64,000 nt of DNA from Halanaerobium saccharolyticum (GCF_003259895.1 NZ_QLME01000003.1:124001-188000); one strand, 5' to 3'. Shown: positions 9,033 to 17,341, counted from the first letter of the stretch. Notes: generated by a model not told the origin, from the letters alone. A program made the numbers and translations.

Positions 9033-10244
9033 GTGAGCAATTTTGAATTCTCAAACTTAGAAAATAGAAATAACACCATGGCAACTAAATGGGATAAAAG
9101 AGAAGAAATTTTTGGCAGCCGGGATATTTTACCGATGTGGGTAGCTGATTCTGACTGGCAGACAGCTCCGGCAGTAAAGAAAAGAATGCAGGAGAAAGTC
9201 GAAGAAGGTATTTTTGGCTACAGTTTTGCCGATCAGAGTATTTATCAGGCGGTTCAGAACTGGCTGCAGCGGAGATTTGATTTAGCTATAAAAAAAGACT
9301 GGCTTATTTTTGATACCGGAGTGGTACCGGCTATTAATTTCACTCTTAAAGCAATTACAGAGACTGGTGATGCAGTAATTGTTCAGCCTCCGGTCTACAG
9401 ACCTTTTTATGGAGCAGTCAAAAATAATAACTGTCAGCTGCTTAAAAATGAGCTGATTAAAAAAAATAATCACTATCAGATGGATTTAGATGCTTTGGAA
9501 CAGCAGATAAAGGAATCCAATCAGCAGGGAAAACAGGTCAAAGCTATGATTTTTTGCAGTCCCCATAATCCTGTGGGGCGTGTCTGGCAGGAAAATGAAT
9601 TGCTTGAGCTGCTGCGCTTATTAAAAAAAGAAGATATTTATCTTTTGAGTGATGAAATTCATTTAGATTTGATTTTTCCAGGATATCAGCACACACCAGT
9701 TTTAAAGCTGCTTTTAGCAAGAGATGAATTTAAAGATTATCGTAAAAAAGTTATTTCTTTGATGGCAGCCAGCAAAACTTTTAATATTGCAGGTCTTCAT
9801 ACATCCTATACTATTATTGAATCTAAAGAACTTCGTGTTTCCTATCAAAAGGCAAAAGAGGGTTTGGCAACAGGTAACAGCCCCTTTGGACTGCTGGCTT
9901 TAAAGTCAGCTTATAATCAGGGTGAAGAATGGCTGCAAGCCCAGCTTAAGTATTTAGAAGCAAACTATAAATTTCTGCAGCAGTATATTAAGGAAAATAT
10001 TCCCCAAATTAAGGTGACAGAAGAAGAGGGTACATATTTAATCTGGCTGGACTGTTCTCAGTTGGGTTTTGAAAATGATGATCAGTTAGTAGAATTTATG
10101 AATAAAAAAGCAAAGGTCGGGCTTAATCCGGGCCGCTGGTTTGGAGATGCAGGTTCAATGCATATGCGCTTAAATATTGCCTGTCCCCGCCAGAGATTAA
10201 AAGAGGGATTAAAGAGAATCAAAAAGGCTGTAGATAGTTTATAA
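9033..10244 (+). CDS. patB: PatB/MalY-type PLP-dependent C-S lyase (aminotransferase class I/II fold)
   Basis: A 403-residue PLP enzyme of the MalY/PatB group, which cleaves cystathionine and cysteine to pyruvate, ammonia and a thiol or sulfide. Typical features: MWVADSDWQTAP near the N-terminus, FCSPHNPVGRVW, LLSDEIHLDL (Asp binding the pyridine nitrogen), and the PLP lysine in MAASKTFNIAGL. The C-terminus carries MHMRLNIACPRQRL with the carboxylate-binding Arg. Start GTG 9033 follows GGAGGAAA. It appears monocistronic or weakly linked to the next gene. It may act in methionine/cysteine metabolism; some relatives were annotated as plain aminotransferases, but the MWVAD motif favours the lyase. 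Confidence 0.9.
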   Translation: MSNFEFSNLENRNNTMATKWDKREEIFGSRDILPMWVADSDWQTAPAVKKRMQEKVEEGIFGYSFADQSIYQAVQNWLQRRFDLAIKKDWLIFDTGVVPAINFTLKAITETGDAVIVQPPVYRPFYGAVKNNNCQLLKNELIKKNNHYQMDLDALEQQIKESNQQGKQVKAMIFCSPHNPVGRVWQENELLELLRLLKKEDIYLLSDEIHLDLIFPGYQHTPVLKLLLARDEFKDYRKKVISLMAASKTFNIAGLHTSYTIIESKELRVSYQKAKEGLATGNSPFGLLALKSAYNQGEEWLQAQLKYLEANYKFLQQYIKENIPQIKVTEEEGTYLIWLDCSQLGFENDDQLVEFMNKKAKVGLNPGRWFGDAGSMHMRLNIACPRQRLKEGLKRIKKAVDSL

Positions 10245-10291
10245 AGTTAAAACAGATTGCAACAAATGATTTGAAGAAAGGAAGTTTTAAT

Positions 10292-11512
10292 TTGAATAAA
10301 GTTATTGTAATTGGTGGTGGCCCGGCAGGCATGATGGCTGCTCTAGAGGCTGCTATAAATGAGAATCAAGTTCTTTTGATTGAAAAAAATAAAAATCTGG
10401 GTAAAAAGCTACTGATTACCGGTAAAGGCCGCTGTAATTTAACTAATTACTCAGATATGAACCAGCATATCAAAAATATAGTTGATAATCCAGATTTTAT
10501 GTACAGTTCACTGGCGGAGTTTGATGCCTACAGCCTTTATTATTTTTTTGAAGAGCTGGGGCTGCCTTTGAAAATTGAAAGAGGAGATAGAGTTTTTCCT
10601 AAATCAAACCGATCTCAGGATGTGCTAAAAGTATTACAAAAAGAATTATTTGAACATAATGTTGAACTAATTCAGGATCAGGTAGTTGAAATTTTAGTTA
10701 AGGATCAAAAAGTAAGGGGAGTAAAATTAAAATATCAGGGCCAGCTTGAAGCAGAAAAGATAATCCTGGCAGCGGGCGGAAGTTCTTATCCTCAGACTGG
10801 TTCAGACGGGAGTGGATTTAAACTGGCTCAGGAAACTGGACATAAAATAATTGAGCCAGAACCCGGTCTCTGCGGTTTAAAAACAAAAGAAGACTGGATT
10901 TATGAGGCACAGGGACTTAAATTGAAATATGTTAGTTTAAAATTATTAAAAAAGGGCGAAGAAGTTTTTAGCGAGTTTGGAGACTTAGAGATTAGAGATA
11001 AATATTTGGATGGACCGATAATTATTTCTGCTTCAATGCACATAGATCAAAATCCAGAAGCTTATCAATTAGAAATTGATCTAAAACCAGCCCTTGATTA
11101 TCAGACCTTAGATCAGAGAATTTTACGAGATTTTAATAAATATAGCAATAAGTATTTTGGCAACAGTCTGAGTGATTTACTGCCCCAGAAACTAATTCCA
11201 ATAATCTTAAAGCTTTCTTCTATAGATTATGATAAAACAGTAAACCAGATTACTGCAGAGGAAAGAGAAGAACTGGTATACTTATTAAAGAAATTAAAAA
11301 TGAATATTGAGGCTAAAAAAGATTTTAAAAGAGCAATAATAACCAGAGGTGGAGTTAGTACTGAAGATATTGATCCTCAAACCATGGAATCTAAATTAGT
11401 TAATAATTTATATTTTGCTGGAGAGATAATTGATCTGGGAGCTATGACAGGTGGTTATAATTTGCAGATTGCATTTTCTACTGGCTATAAAGCAGGAAAT
11501 AATTTAAGTTAA
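10292..11512 (+). CDS. HI0933-family flavoprotein (BaiN/RdsA-like NAD(P)/FAD oxidoreductase)
   Basis: Flavoprotein of 406 residues. The FAD dinucleotide fold VIVIGGGPAGMMAALEA starts at residue 4, followed by the family signature LGKKLLITGKGRCNLTN. The C-terminal AITRGGVSTEDIDPQTMESK and YFAGEIIDLGAMTGGYNLQIAFSTG are diagnostic of the HI0933 (YhiN) family. Members include BaiN, linked to bile acid or other double-bond reduction; most have no known substrate. Start chosen is TTG 10292, seven bases after AAAGGAAG; the upstream TTG 10271 overlaps that SD. It is 47 bases after patB and followed by a good terminator. Confidence 0.9.
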   Translation: MNKVIVIGGGPAGMMAALEAAINENQVLLIEKNKNLGKKLLITGKGRCNLTNYSDMNQHIKNIVDNPDFMYSSLAEFDAYSLYYFFEELGLPLKIERGDRVFPKSNRSQDVLKVLQKELFEHNVELIQDQVVEILVKDQKVRGVKLKYQGQLEAEKIILAAGGSSYPQTGSDGSGFKLAQETGHKIIEPEPGLCGLKTKEDWIYEAQGLKLKYVSLKLLKKGEEVFSEFGDLEIRDKYLDGPIIISASMHIDQNPEAYQLEIDLKPALDYQTLDQRILRDFNKYSNKYFGNSLSDLLPQKLIPIILKLSSIDYDKTVNQITAEEREELVYLLKKLKMNIEAKKDFKRAIITRGGVSTEDIDPQTMESKLVNNLYFAGEIIDLGAMTGGYNLQIAFSTGYKAGNNLS

Positions 11513-11526
11513 ATTAAATAGAAAAA

Positions 11527-11557
11527 AACCGCAGCCAGCTGACTGCGGTTCTCTTTT
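11527..11557. terminator. Bidirectional rho-independent terminator
   Basis: Stem AACCGCAG (11527-11534) / CTGCGGTT (11543-11550), flanked by A7 on the left and CTCTTTT on the right. It serves the plus-strand flavoprotein gene and, with a stronger U-run, the minus-strand ylbF-like gene that ends at 11587. Confidence 0.85.
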
Positions 11558-11586
11558 GCTTCAATTATTTCGAATTTTATAAGAAA

Positions 11587-11934
11587 TTACTCAGCTTCTT
11601 CTTCCTCACCCTGAAGTTTTTGAGTGATTACCTGATTTACAGAGTTCATCAGCTGATTAAAGTGATTTTGAGCTTCGTAGAATTCAGAGATTTTATCATT
11701 TTGCTTCATTTTTTGTTCCATCATCTGTAATTCCTGCTTCTTTTCGTCACTAACTTCCTGACCATTCTGCTGCATCATCTGTACCTGCTGATATTTAGCA
11801 TTGAGATTATCAAGCATTGACTTTGCATCTTCATCTTCAACCATAATTTCTTCTTTTTCTTTTAATTCCTGAAATTCCTGTGATTCAACAATTGCATTTG
11901 CAAGATCTTCCGCATATTCCATAACTGTTGCCAT
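11587..11934 (-). CDS. YlbF/YmcA-family protein
   Basis: A 115-residue, all-helical, Glu/Gln/Met-rich protein matching the YlbF/YmcA (Com_YlbF) family. In Bacillus subtilis, YlbF and YmcA with YaaT form a complex that affects RNase Y-dependent mRNA processing, competence, biofilm and sporulation phosphorelay. The family pattern of an N-terminal helix (AEDLANAIVESQEFQELKE) and a central long helix ending in FYEAQNHFNQLMNSVNQVI is clear. It starts at ATG with upstream GAGGTGAAA and stands alone on the minus strand. An RNase Y gene lies about 29 kb away in this window, so the proposed role is plausible, but which paralogue this is cannot be told. Confidence 0.85.
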   Translation of the reverse strand: MATVMEYAEDLANAIVESQEFQELKEKEEIMVEDEDAKSMLDNLNAKYQQVQMMQQNGQEVSDEKKQELQMMEQKMKQNDKISEFYEAQNHFNQLMNSVNQVITQKLQGEEEEAE

Positions 11935-12052
11935 TTAATTTCACCTCATTAAAGTATTTTCGTTATTTTTCTATAATTTCTAATAACCAATATTTATGTT
12001 AACATCCACTACAACTTATGTCAAATGAGATTAGTAATAGGGGGAATTTATT

Positions 12053-13240
12053 ATGTCAAAAGAGTTAAAGATTGAGGTTTATTCTAAAGATTGGTGCCCA
12101 TACTGTAAAAAGGCTAAAGCTTTTTTAAAAAGTAAGGGGCTAAGTTTTACTGAGATTGATATTAATCAGGGAGATAATTATGAGGTGATGCAGGAAAGAA
12201 CCGGAAATAAAACAGTACCTCAAATTATCATTAATAATCAGAGTCTGGGTGGTTATGATGACATTATTAACTTAGAAAAAAAGGGGAAGTTTAATCCACT
12301 CATTGGACGAGAAGTAAAAGATCACTCAACTAAAGAATGGGAACTGATCATTTTAGGTGCAGGCCCTGCTGCTTTAAATGCAGCTTTATATGCTGTCCGT
12401 AAAGGAATTGATCTGCTGCTTTTAACAAAGGATATTGGGGGACAGGTAATTAACACCAATGAAATTGATAATTATCTTGGTAAAGCAGAAACAACCGGGG
12501 CTCAATTGATTTATGATTTCTGGGATCATATTGCTAAATATGAGATAAAAACAGCAATTGGAGAAGAAGCTGTAGAAATTGGAAGCAAGAATGGAAAAAA
12601 GGTAATTAAAACTGATAATAATAAAGAATATGTAACTGAGTCAGTAATAATAGCCACTGGTGCTCAAAAAAGACACCTGGGTCTGAAACAGGAATATGTT
12701 TTAAGTGGCAAGGGGGTTCATTATTGTGCCAGCTGTGATGCTTTCCTCTATAAAGGTCAGCCAACTGCTGTAGTTGGTGGTGGGAATTCTGGTCTGGAAG
12801 CTGCCATTGATCTGGCCAATATTGATTCTCAGGTAGATCTAATCGAAATTCAGGATAAACTGATGGGAGATGAGTATCTGCAGGATAGAGTAAGGAATAA
12901 TGAAAAGATTACTGTCCATACTTCAACTAAAGTCAGCAAGATTAGGGGAGAAGATAAATTAGAATCAGTGGTAATCAAAAATGTTAAAGATGATTCTACA
13001 GAAGAACTTAAGATTAACGGTTTATTTATTGAAATTGGACTGATAGCAAACAGTGATTTTGTTAAAGATTTAGTGGAAAGAAATGAAGCTAAAGAAATTA
13101 TTATTAACGATAGAAATGAAACTGGTGTTGAAGGAATTTGGGCTGCTGGAGATGTAACCAACATTATTGACAAACAGATCATTACCTCAGCTGCAGAAGG
13201 AGCAAAAGCTGCCTTAAGAGTGAATCAGTATTTAGGTTAA
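12053..13240 (+). CDS. Glutaredoxin-thioredoxin reductase fusion protein
   Basis: A 395-residue two-domain redox protein. Residues 1-80 are a glutaredoxin/NrdH-like domain with the active site WCPYCKKA and the cis-Pro loop TVPQIII. Residues about 95-395 are a low-molecular-weight thioredoxin reductase: FAD fold LGAGPAALNAALYA, redox site CASCD (canonical CATCD), NADPH fold VVGGGNSGLEAAI, and the C-terminal GIWAAGDVT. The logical reading is NADPH to FAD to CASC to the attached CPYC, so the fused domain would be the enzyme's own electron acceptor, as in AhpF-like arrangements. Start ATG 12053 follows AGGGGGAA. Single gene, no partner peroxidase nearby. Domain assignment is secure; the client is unknown. 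Confidence 0.93.
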   Translation: MSKELKIEVYSKDWCPYCKKAKAFLKSKGLSFTEIDINQGDNYEVMQERTGNKTVPQIIINNQSLGGYDDIINLEKKGKFNPLIGREVKDHSTKEWELIILGAGPAALNAALYAVRKGIDLLLLTKDIGGQVINTNEIDNYLGKAETTGAQLIYDFWDHIAKYEIKTAIGEEAVEIGSKNGKKVIKTDNNKEYVTESVIIATGAQKRHLGLKQEYVLSGKGVHYCASCDAFLYKGQPTAVVGGGNSGLEAAIDLANIDSQVDLIEIQDKLMGDEYLQDRVRNNEKITVHTSTKVSKIRGEDKLESVVIKNVKDDSTEELKINGLFIEIGLIANSDFVKDLVERNEAKEIIINDRNETGVEGIWAAGDVTNIIDKQIITSAAEGAKAALRVNQYLG

Positions 13241-13345
13241 TTAAAGTTTGAGTTGTAAGATAAAGAGATATCAGCTAAAAATGAAATGATAAGGGCCATT
13301 TCTAATAATAAGAGGTGGCTCTCACTACTTAAACAAAAAAGAAAT

Positions 13346-13374
13346 TTGCCAGATATTATAATACTATGTATAAT
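13346..13374 (+). promoter_or_regulatory. Sigma-A type promoter for acyP
   Basis: TTGCCA (13346-13351), 17-bp spacer, TATAAT (13369-13374), about 24 bases before the acyP start. The 16 bases AATACTATGTATAATA over the -10 are identical to those over the -10 of the RNase J promoter. Confidence 0.8.
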
Positions 13375-13397
13375 ATAAACAAATGGAGGTGTTTATA

Positions 13398-13679
13398 ATG
13401 GCTGCAGAAAAAGTTCAGAAGCATATTTATATCTCAGGTAGAGTTCAGGGAGTAGGATTTAGAGCTTTTATTCGTGAGCAGGCAGCTGTTTTAGATATAA
13501 AGGGATGGGCCAAGAATCTGACAGATGGTAGAGTAGAAGTGGTGATTCAGGGTCAAAAAAATAATATCAAACAGATGATTTTAAAATTGAAAGAAGGACC
13601 TTCCTTTGCCCGGGTAGATGATTTTGAAATTAATGATGAAAAAGTTGATAATTATAAGGATTTTGAAATAAGATTTTAA
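13398..13679 (+). CDS. acyP: Acylphosphatase
   Basis: Small enzyme of 93 residues hydrolysing acyl phosphates such as acetyl or carbamoyl phosphate. It carries the phosphate-binding loop GRVQGVGFR with its catalytic Arg and the WAKNLTDGRVEVV segment with the catalytic Asn. Length is typical for the family. Start ATG 13398 is chosen because the earlier in-frame ATG at 13383 is part of the SD itself (ATGGAGGTG). It has its own promoter at 13346. Its stop codon TAA (13677-13679) lies directly against the left end of an insertion sequence and forms part of the target duplication, so the protein is intact but whatever followed it has been displaced. Confidence 0.94.
   Translation: MAAEKVQKHIYISGRVQGVGFRAFIREQAAVLDIKGWAKNLTDGRVEVVIQGQKNNIKQMILKLKEGPSFARVDDFEINDEKVDNYKDFEIRF
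13675..13679. repeat. Target site duplication, left copy (TTTAA)
   Basis: TTTAA immediately left of the insertion sequence, matched by TTTAA at 15413-15417. The last three bases are the acyP stop codon. Confidence 0.8.
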
Positions 13680-13700
13680 CTTGAATTCGGCAAGTAAAAA
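13680..13700 (+). repeat. Left terminal inverted repeat of the IS
   Basis: Begins CTTGAATTCGGCAAG and continues with TAAAAA; it is exactly complementary to 15392-15412. Confidence 0.9.
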
Positions 13701-13881
13701 GTTAAAGTAGTTCTTTTTAGATTTTTGCCGTTAAAAAATCATTTCAATCTATTAAAATTAAATATTTAGTCTTAATTTAGATAACCAGTTAAATAATTTA
13801 TCCAGCTCCCAGATTTTAGACGCACTTAACTAAACTATGGTTTTCATAGCTTAAAAATTAGTCTAAACTGTACTGGTGGTT

Positions 13882-15249
13882 TTAATTTAGGACCACCTTC
13901 TTTCTAAAATCTGTTAGTGCTTTTCTAAGATATTTAATTGTTTTTTCCAGCAGTTTATTTGGAGCAAAGCGGATGTGTTTGTACCAGCCGCTGCCGCAGA
14001 TATTACCTGCTGTTTTGTAAAATATTCTTCTGATTGTGTTTATCTCATGGTGGTGCATACTTTCAGGTAAGAAAGTTCTTTTAAACCAGTTATTAAGGTT
14101 AAAAGCTATCATTTTAATCAGTAAATACAGCTCATTACATTTGCGGTTAATCTGAGTGTTCTGGTCAAAGGCAAACCCTTCTTTCAGCTCATCAATCTTG
14201 TTTTCAATATTACAGCGTTGGTTGTAGTCATTAAATATTTCTTCAGCTGTTAGATAGTCAACATTAGTAACGATGGCCTGATATTCATAGGTGAATTCTT
14301 CAAAAAGAAGCTGACCATTTTTGTTGCTTTTTGGTAATGATTTTTTGATTAAAACAAATCTACGCTCTCTATCCCAGCTTTTTAGTGGGACTCTAATTTC
14401 TGTAACACTAAATGTGTTATCAATTTTGACCCAGGGATATTGGTCTGGATTTTCATTGACATAATCAATAATTTTTTTGACACCATTTTGCATTTTAGCT
14501 TTGATCACATATTCGATACCGTTATCTTCACAGTATCTAAAGTTTTTCTGGTCAAAGAAACCTCTATCTGCTCTGATTCTTTTTAGATACCAGGTTTTAG
14601 GTAAAGTCTCAATACAGGATTCTAAGAAACTAAGAAATTCATGGTTGCTGTGATGAGTCCCTTCTTCCAGTGTCAGGTTAAGTAGTTCATCAGTCTTAGA
14701 AATGATACCAACTTTCTCTTTAAAAGATGGTCTGCCCTTATATCTTGGATTATATCCATTTGCAGAACCTTCCTGATTACCAAAAACGGTACAGACTGTA
14801 TCGTCAAAGTCGAGTATCACTTCTTTAGCAGGCTGTGTTTTAGCAATTGTTGCAAGAAGGCTCTTGTTAAGCTCTCTTAGTTCATTTACACTTTCTTCAG
14901 GAAGAGCTTTTAAAAGATCACGACATACTTTTTCACTGGGAACATTAAAATCTTTGATTTTTAAATATCCTGCATCTTCTCTAAGATTTTCATAGTGAGA
15001 AAAGCGGGAATAGCCTAGAATAGATGCATCAACCATAAAATCAATGATATCAGCAGGCTGATAAGTTGCGTTAGCTGCTTTTTGATAGCTAATATTATCT
15101 GAGATTAGAGATTTAAAATCTATACAGGATTTAGCAGCTTCCAGATAAGAAAAAGCTGGGAAACTGGACACTGTATCACTATCAAATTTAGCTGGAATAT
15201 TTAATTTGTTAAAACTATTTATTTTATTGTTGTTTTGTGGTAAACTCAT
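13882..15249 (-). CDS. IS1380-family DDE transposase
   Basis: A 455-residue transposase that cuts and joins the ends of the surrounding element. Catalytic-region motifs are visible: VILDFDDTVCTVFG (first Asp), the family pattern NGYNPRYKGRPSF, IRADRGFF (second Asp) and YNQRCNIENKIDELKEGF (the Glu helix with its YxxRxxxE pattern). The frame extends 30 codons further upstream, but ATG at 15249 (MSLPQNNN) directly follows AAGGAGA, so it is the likely start. The reading frame has no break. An inverted repeat around the SD could limit translation from read-through transcripts. Confidence 0.93.
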   Translation of the reverse strand: MSLPQNNNKINSFNKLNIPAKFDSDTVSSFPAFSYLEAAKSCIDFKSLISDNISYQKAANATYQPADIIDFMVDASILGYSRFSHYENLREDAGYLKIKDFNVPSEKVCRDLLKALPEESVNELRELNKSLLATIAKTQPAKEVILDFDDTVCTVFGNQEGSANGYNPRYKGRPSFKEKVGIISKTDELLNLTLEEGTHHSNHEFLSFLESCIETLPKTWYLKRIRADRGFFDQKNFRYCEDNGIEYVIKAKMQNGVKKIIDYVNENPDQYPWVKIDNTFSVTEIRVPLKSWDRERRFVLIKKSLPKSNKNGQLLFEEFTYEYQAIVTNVDYLTAEEIFNDYNQRCNIENKIDELKEGFAFDQNTQINRKCNELYLLIKMIAFNLNNWFKRTFLPESMHHHEINTIRRIFYKTAGNICGSGWYKHIRFAPNKLLEKTIKYLRKALTDFRKKVVLN

Positions 15250-15252
15250 ATC

Positions 15253-15324
15253 AGAATCTCCTTTTTGGTTTTGGTATGGTTTTTGTGCTAAAAACATTTT
15301 ACCACAAACCTTAAGGGAGATTCT
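15253..15324 (-). promoter_or_regulatory. Inverted repeat sequestering the transposase SD
   Basis: On the mRNA strand AGAATCTCC (complement of 15316-15324) can pair with GGAGATTCT (complement of 15253-15261), which contains the SD core. Transcripts starting outside the element would carry both arms and hide the ribosome site; this is a known protective device in insertion sequences. Confidence 0.55.
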
Positions 15325-15391
15325 ATTTTTTTTATTCAAAAAAATTTGAACTAGATTTACTGTTTAAAGACTATCATAACTGAATTCGGTA

Positions 15392-15412
15392 TTTTTACTT
15401 GCCGAATTCAAG
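15392..15412 (-). repeat. Right terminal inverted repeat of the IS
   Basis: Reverse complement of 13680-13700. A further copy of the inner part, TGAATTCGG (15381-15389), lies just inside in the opposite direction and could fold with CCGAATTCA (15402-15410). Confidence 0.9.
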
Positions 15413-15417
15413 TTTAA
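15413..15417. repeat. Target site duplication, right copy (TTTAA)
   Basis: TTTAA directly right of the element, identical to 13675-13679. Confidence 0.8.
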
Positions 15418-15494
15418 TTTATTTTAATAGAAGAAAAAATTAAACTTTACTGTTAGATTAATCCTGGTCTTAAAAGAATTAAGAGGTGATCAAA

Positions 15495-16091
15495 ATGGCA
15501 AAAGCCTTATTAGTTGTTGATCTGCAGAATGATTTTTACGAAGAGGGAGCACTAGCAGTCCCCAATGCATCAGAAATTAATGATCAAGTTAATCAGCTGT
15601 TGGAATCTGATCAATATAAAATTATTGTTGGTTCTCAGGACTGGCACCCAGATTCTCATTTGAGTTTTGCCTCAAATCATAATAAGGAACCATTTTCTGA
15701 ATATAGTGATCAGCAGGGATTGGGGCCAGTATTGTGGCCTGATCACTGTGTGCAGCAGTCTGAAGGAGCAGAATTTAATCCAGAAATTAAGACAGTAAAC
15801 TTTGATTATATCCTGCGTAAAGGAACAGATAAAAAAGTGGATAGCTATTCTGCTTTTCAGGATAATGATGGCACAGATCTGGGACTGGCAGGATTGCTAA
15901 AATCATTGGAGATTGAGGAAATAGATATCGTGGGTCTGGCCTTTGATGTCTGTGTTAAATATACAGCTCAGGATAGTGCAAAAAACGGTTTTAAAACTAA
16001 TGTTATTTTAGAAGGTACCAGAGCTGTTAATCCAGATGATATTGAACAGGTAAAGTCAGATTTAAAGAATGTTGGAGTAAATTTTAAATAA
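15495..16091 (+). CDS. pncA: Nicotinamidase / isochorismatase-family hydrolase
   Basis: Converts nicotinamide to nicotinic acid in NAD salvage. The 198-residue sequence has the catalytic triad of the family: Asp9 in LVVDLQNDF, the Lys in ILRKGTDKKVDSYSAF and Cys153 in GLAFDVCVKYTA. The metal-site segment SQDWHPDSHLSF and the WPDHCVQQSEGAEF motif are those of PncA rather than of generic isochorismatases. Start ATG 15495 follows AAGAGGTGAT; a GTG at 15486 is inside that SD. It begins only about 80 bases right of the insertion sequence, whose arrival may have altered its upstream control. Confidence 0.94.
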   Translation: MAKALLVVDLQNDFYEEGALAVPNASEINDQVNQLLESDQYKIIVGSQDWHPDSHLSFASNHNKEPFSEYSDQQGLGPVLWPDHCVQQSEGAEFNPEIKTVNFDYILRKGTDKKVDSYSAFQDNDGTDLGLAGLLKSLEIEEIDIVGLAFDVCVKYTAQDSAKNGFKTNVILEGTRAVNPDDIEQVKSDLKNVGVNFK

Positions 16092-16191
16092 GTTTTTTTG
16101 AATTTAATTATTCAGTTATCATTTTAAATATCTAAATTGTAATTTAATTAGAGGCTAAATAGTAGTCGGAGAATAAAAGGAGAGAATTTTT

Positions 16192-17331
16192 TTGGATAAA
16201 ATAGAAATTATGGCAACCAGTACCTTTGGTATGGAAGCCCTGGTAAAAAAAGAAATAAATGATTTAGGTTATGAAATTACAGAAGTTAAAAATGGCAGGA
16301 TCACATTTTTAGGGGATCTGCAGGCGATTGCAGAAGCAAACCTCTGGCTCAGAACAGCAGAAAGAGTTTTAGTTAAGATTGGAGATTTTATGGCTCGTGA
16401 TTTTGATGAACTTTATGATGGAGTTAAAAATTTAGACTGGCCCCAGTGGCTGCCTCAAGATGCAGAATTTCCAGTCAGTGCTAAATCAATAGACTCCCAG
16501 TTAAGCAGTGTACCAACCTGTCAATCTGTAACAAAAAAAGCAGTTGTGGACAGAATGAAAAAAGAGTATGGAATAGAGTGGTTTAATGAAGATGGCCCGC
16601 TTTATCCAATAGAGCTTGCTTTATATAAGGATAGAGCAATTTTGACTATCGATAGTTCTGGAACTGGACTTCATAAAAGAGGCTACAGGGAACTGTCAGT
16701 TACCGCACCAATACAGGAAACTATAGCGGCCGGTATGGTTTATCTCAGCCGCTGGGATAAAGATAGGATTTTAATTGATCCCTTTTGTGGTTCCGGAACT
16801 ATTTTAATTGAGGCAGCCATGATGGCCAAAAATCAGGCTCCTGGCTTAAAAAGAAAGTTTAATTCTGAAAAATGGCCGCTATTTCAAGATTTCGAATGGC
16901 CTAAGGCCCGGGTGGAAGCTAAAAAAGCTAAAAAGATTAATGTAGAACCCCGTCTGATTATGGGTTATGATCAGGACCCTGAGGTAATTAGTATTGCCCG
17001 TTATCATGCACAGCAGGCTGGAGTAGATGATATTATTCATTTTCAGGAACAGGAGTTTAAAGATTTTTCAACCAACCGCAAATATGGATATATAATAACC
17101 AATCCTCCCTATGGAGAACGGATGGGGGAAAAAGAAGAAGTAGAAGAGTTATATAGAGAGATGGGGAAAAAGTTTTTAAAGCTTGAGACCTGGTCCTACT
17201 ATATTATTACCTCTCATTCTAAATTTGAAAAGCTCTTTGGTAAAGAGGCCAGTAAAAGAAGAAAATTATACAATGGTGGGGTAGAGACTCAGTTTTATCA
17301 ATATTATGGCCCCTGGCCGCCAAAGAATTGA
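16192..17331 (+). CDS. rlmL: THUMP-domain class I rRNA (guanine-N2) methyltransferase, RlmL/YpsC type
   Basis: A 379-residue RNA methyltransferase. The N-terminal 60 residues form a ferredoxin-like part, followed by a THUMP RNA-binding domain (about 60-160). The C-terminal Rossmann domain has the SAM motif IDPFCGSGTILIEAA and the catalytic NPPYGERMG (NPPY motif of N-methyltransferases). It matches Bacillus YpsC and the N-terminal half of E. coli RlmL, which makes m2G2445 in 23S rRNA. Start TTG 16192 lies behind AAAGGAGAGAA. The next gene begins 11 bases after its stop, so the two are probably co-transcribed. Confidence 0.9.
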   Translation: MDKIEIMATSTFGMEALVKKEINDLGYEITEVKNGRITFLGDLQAIAEANLWLRTAERVLVKIGDFMARDFDELYDGVKNLDWPQWLPQDAEFPVSAKSIDSQLSSVPTCQSVTKKAVVDRMKKEYGIEWFNEDGPLYPIELALYKDRAILTIDSSGTGLHKRGYRELSVTAPIQETIAAGMVYLSRWDKDRILIDPFCGSGTILIEAAMMAKNQAPGLKRKFNSEKWPLFQDFEWPKARVEAKKAKKINVEPRLIMGYDQDPEVISIARYHAQQAGVDDIIHFQEQEFKDFSTNRKYGYIITNPPYGERMGEKEEVEELYREMGKKFLKLETWSYYIITSHSKFEKLFGKEASKRRKLYNGGVETQFYQYYGPWPPKN

Positions 17332-17341
17332 GGAAGTTAAA

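Larger units (their letters stand above)
13680..15412. mobile_element. IS1380-family insertion sequence, complete (1733 bp)
   Basis: The element is bounded by perfect terminal inverted repeats of about 21 bp: CTTGAATTCGGCAAGTAAAAA at 13680-13700 and its reverse complement at 15392-15412. It is flanked by a 5-bp direct repeat TTTAA. Inside is one intact transposase gene on the minus strand. The 181 bases between the left repeat and the transposase stop hold no gene, only AT-rich sequence with a loose stem (TTTTAGAC near 13816, GTCTAAA near 13861). IS1380 elements usually make 4-5 bp duplications and are 1.6-2 kb long, so this fits. All parts are intact, so it was probably active recently. Confidence 0.93.

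Noticed and set aside
12850-13182. 110-codon minus-strand ORF inside the thioredoxin reductase
   Set aside because: The forward frame contains the conserved NADPH and C-terminal motifs over the same bases.
13286-13325. Possible terminator before acyP (GGGCCATTTCT / AGAGGTGGCTC)
   Set aside because: The pairing needs several G-U pairs and there is no T-run after it; too weak to call.
13383-13397. Earlier ATG for acylphosphatase
   Set aside because: The ATG is part of the SD (ATGGAGGTG), and the family begins at the second Met.
15250-15339. 30-codon N-terminal extension of the transposase
   Set aside because: ATG at 15249 has a perfect SD directly upstream, and the extension overlaps the inverted repeat that seems to control translation.
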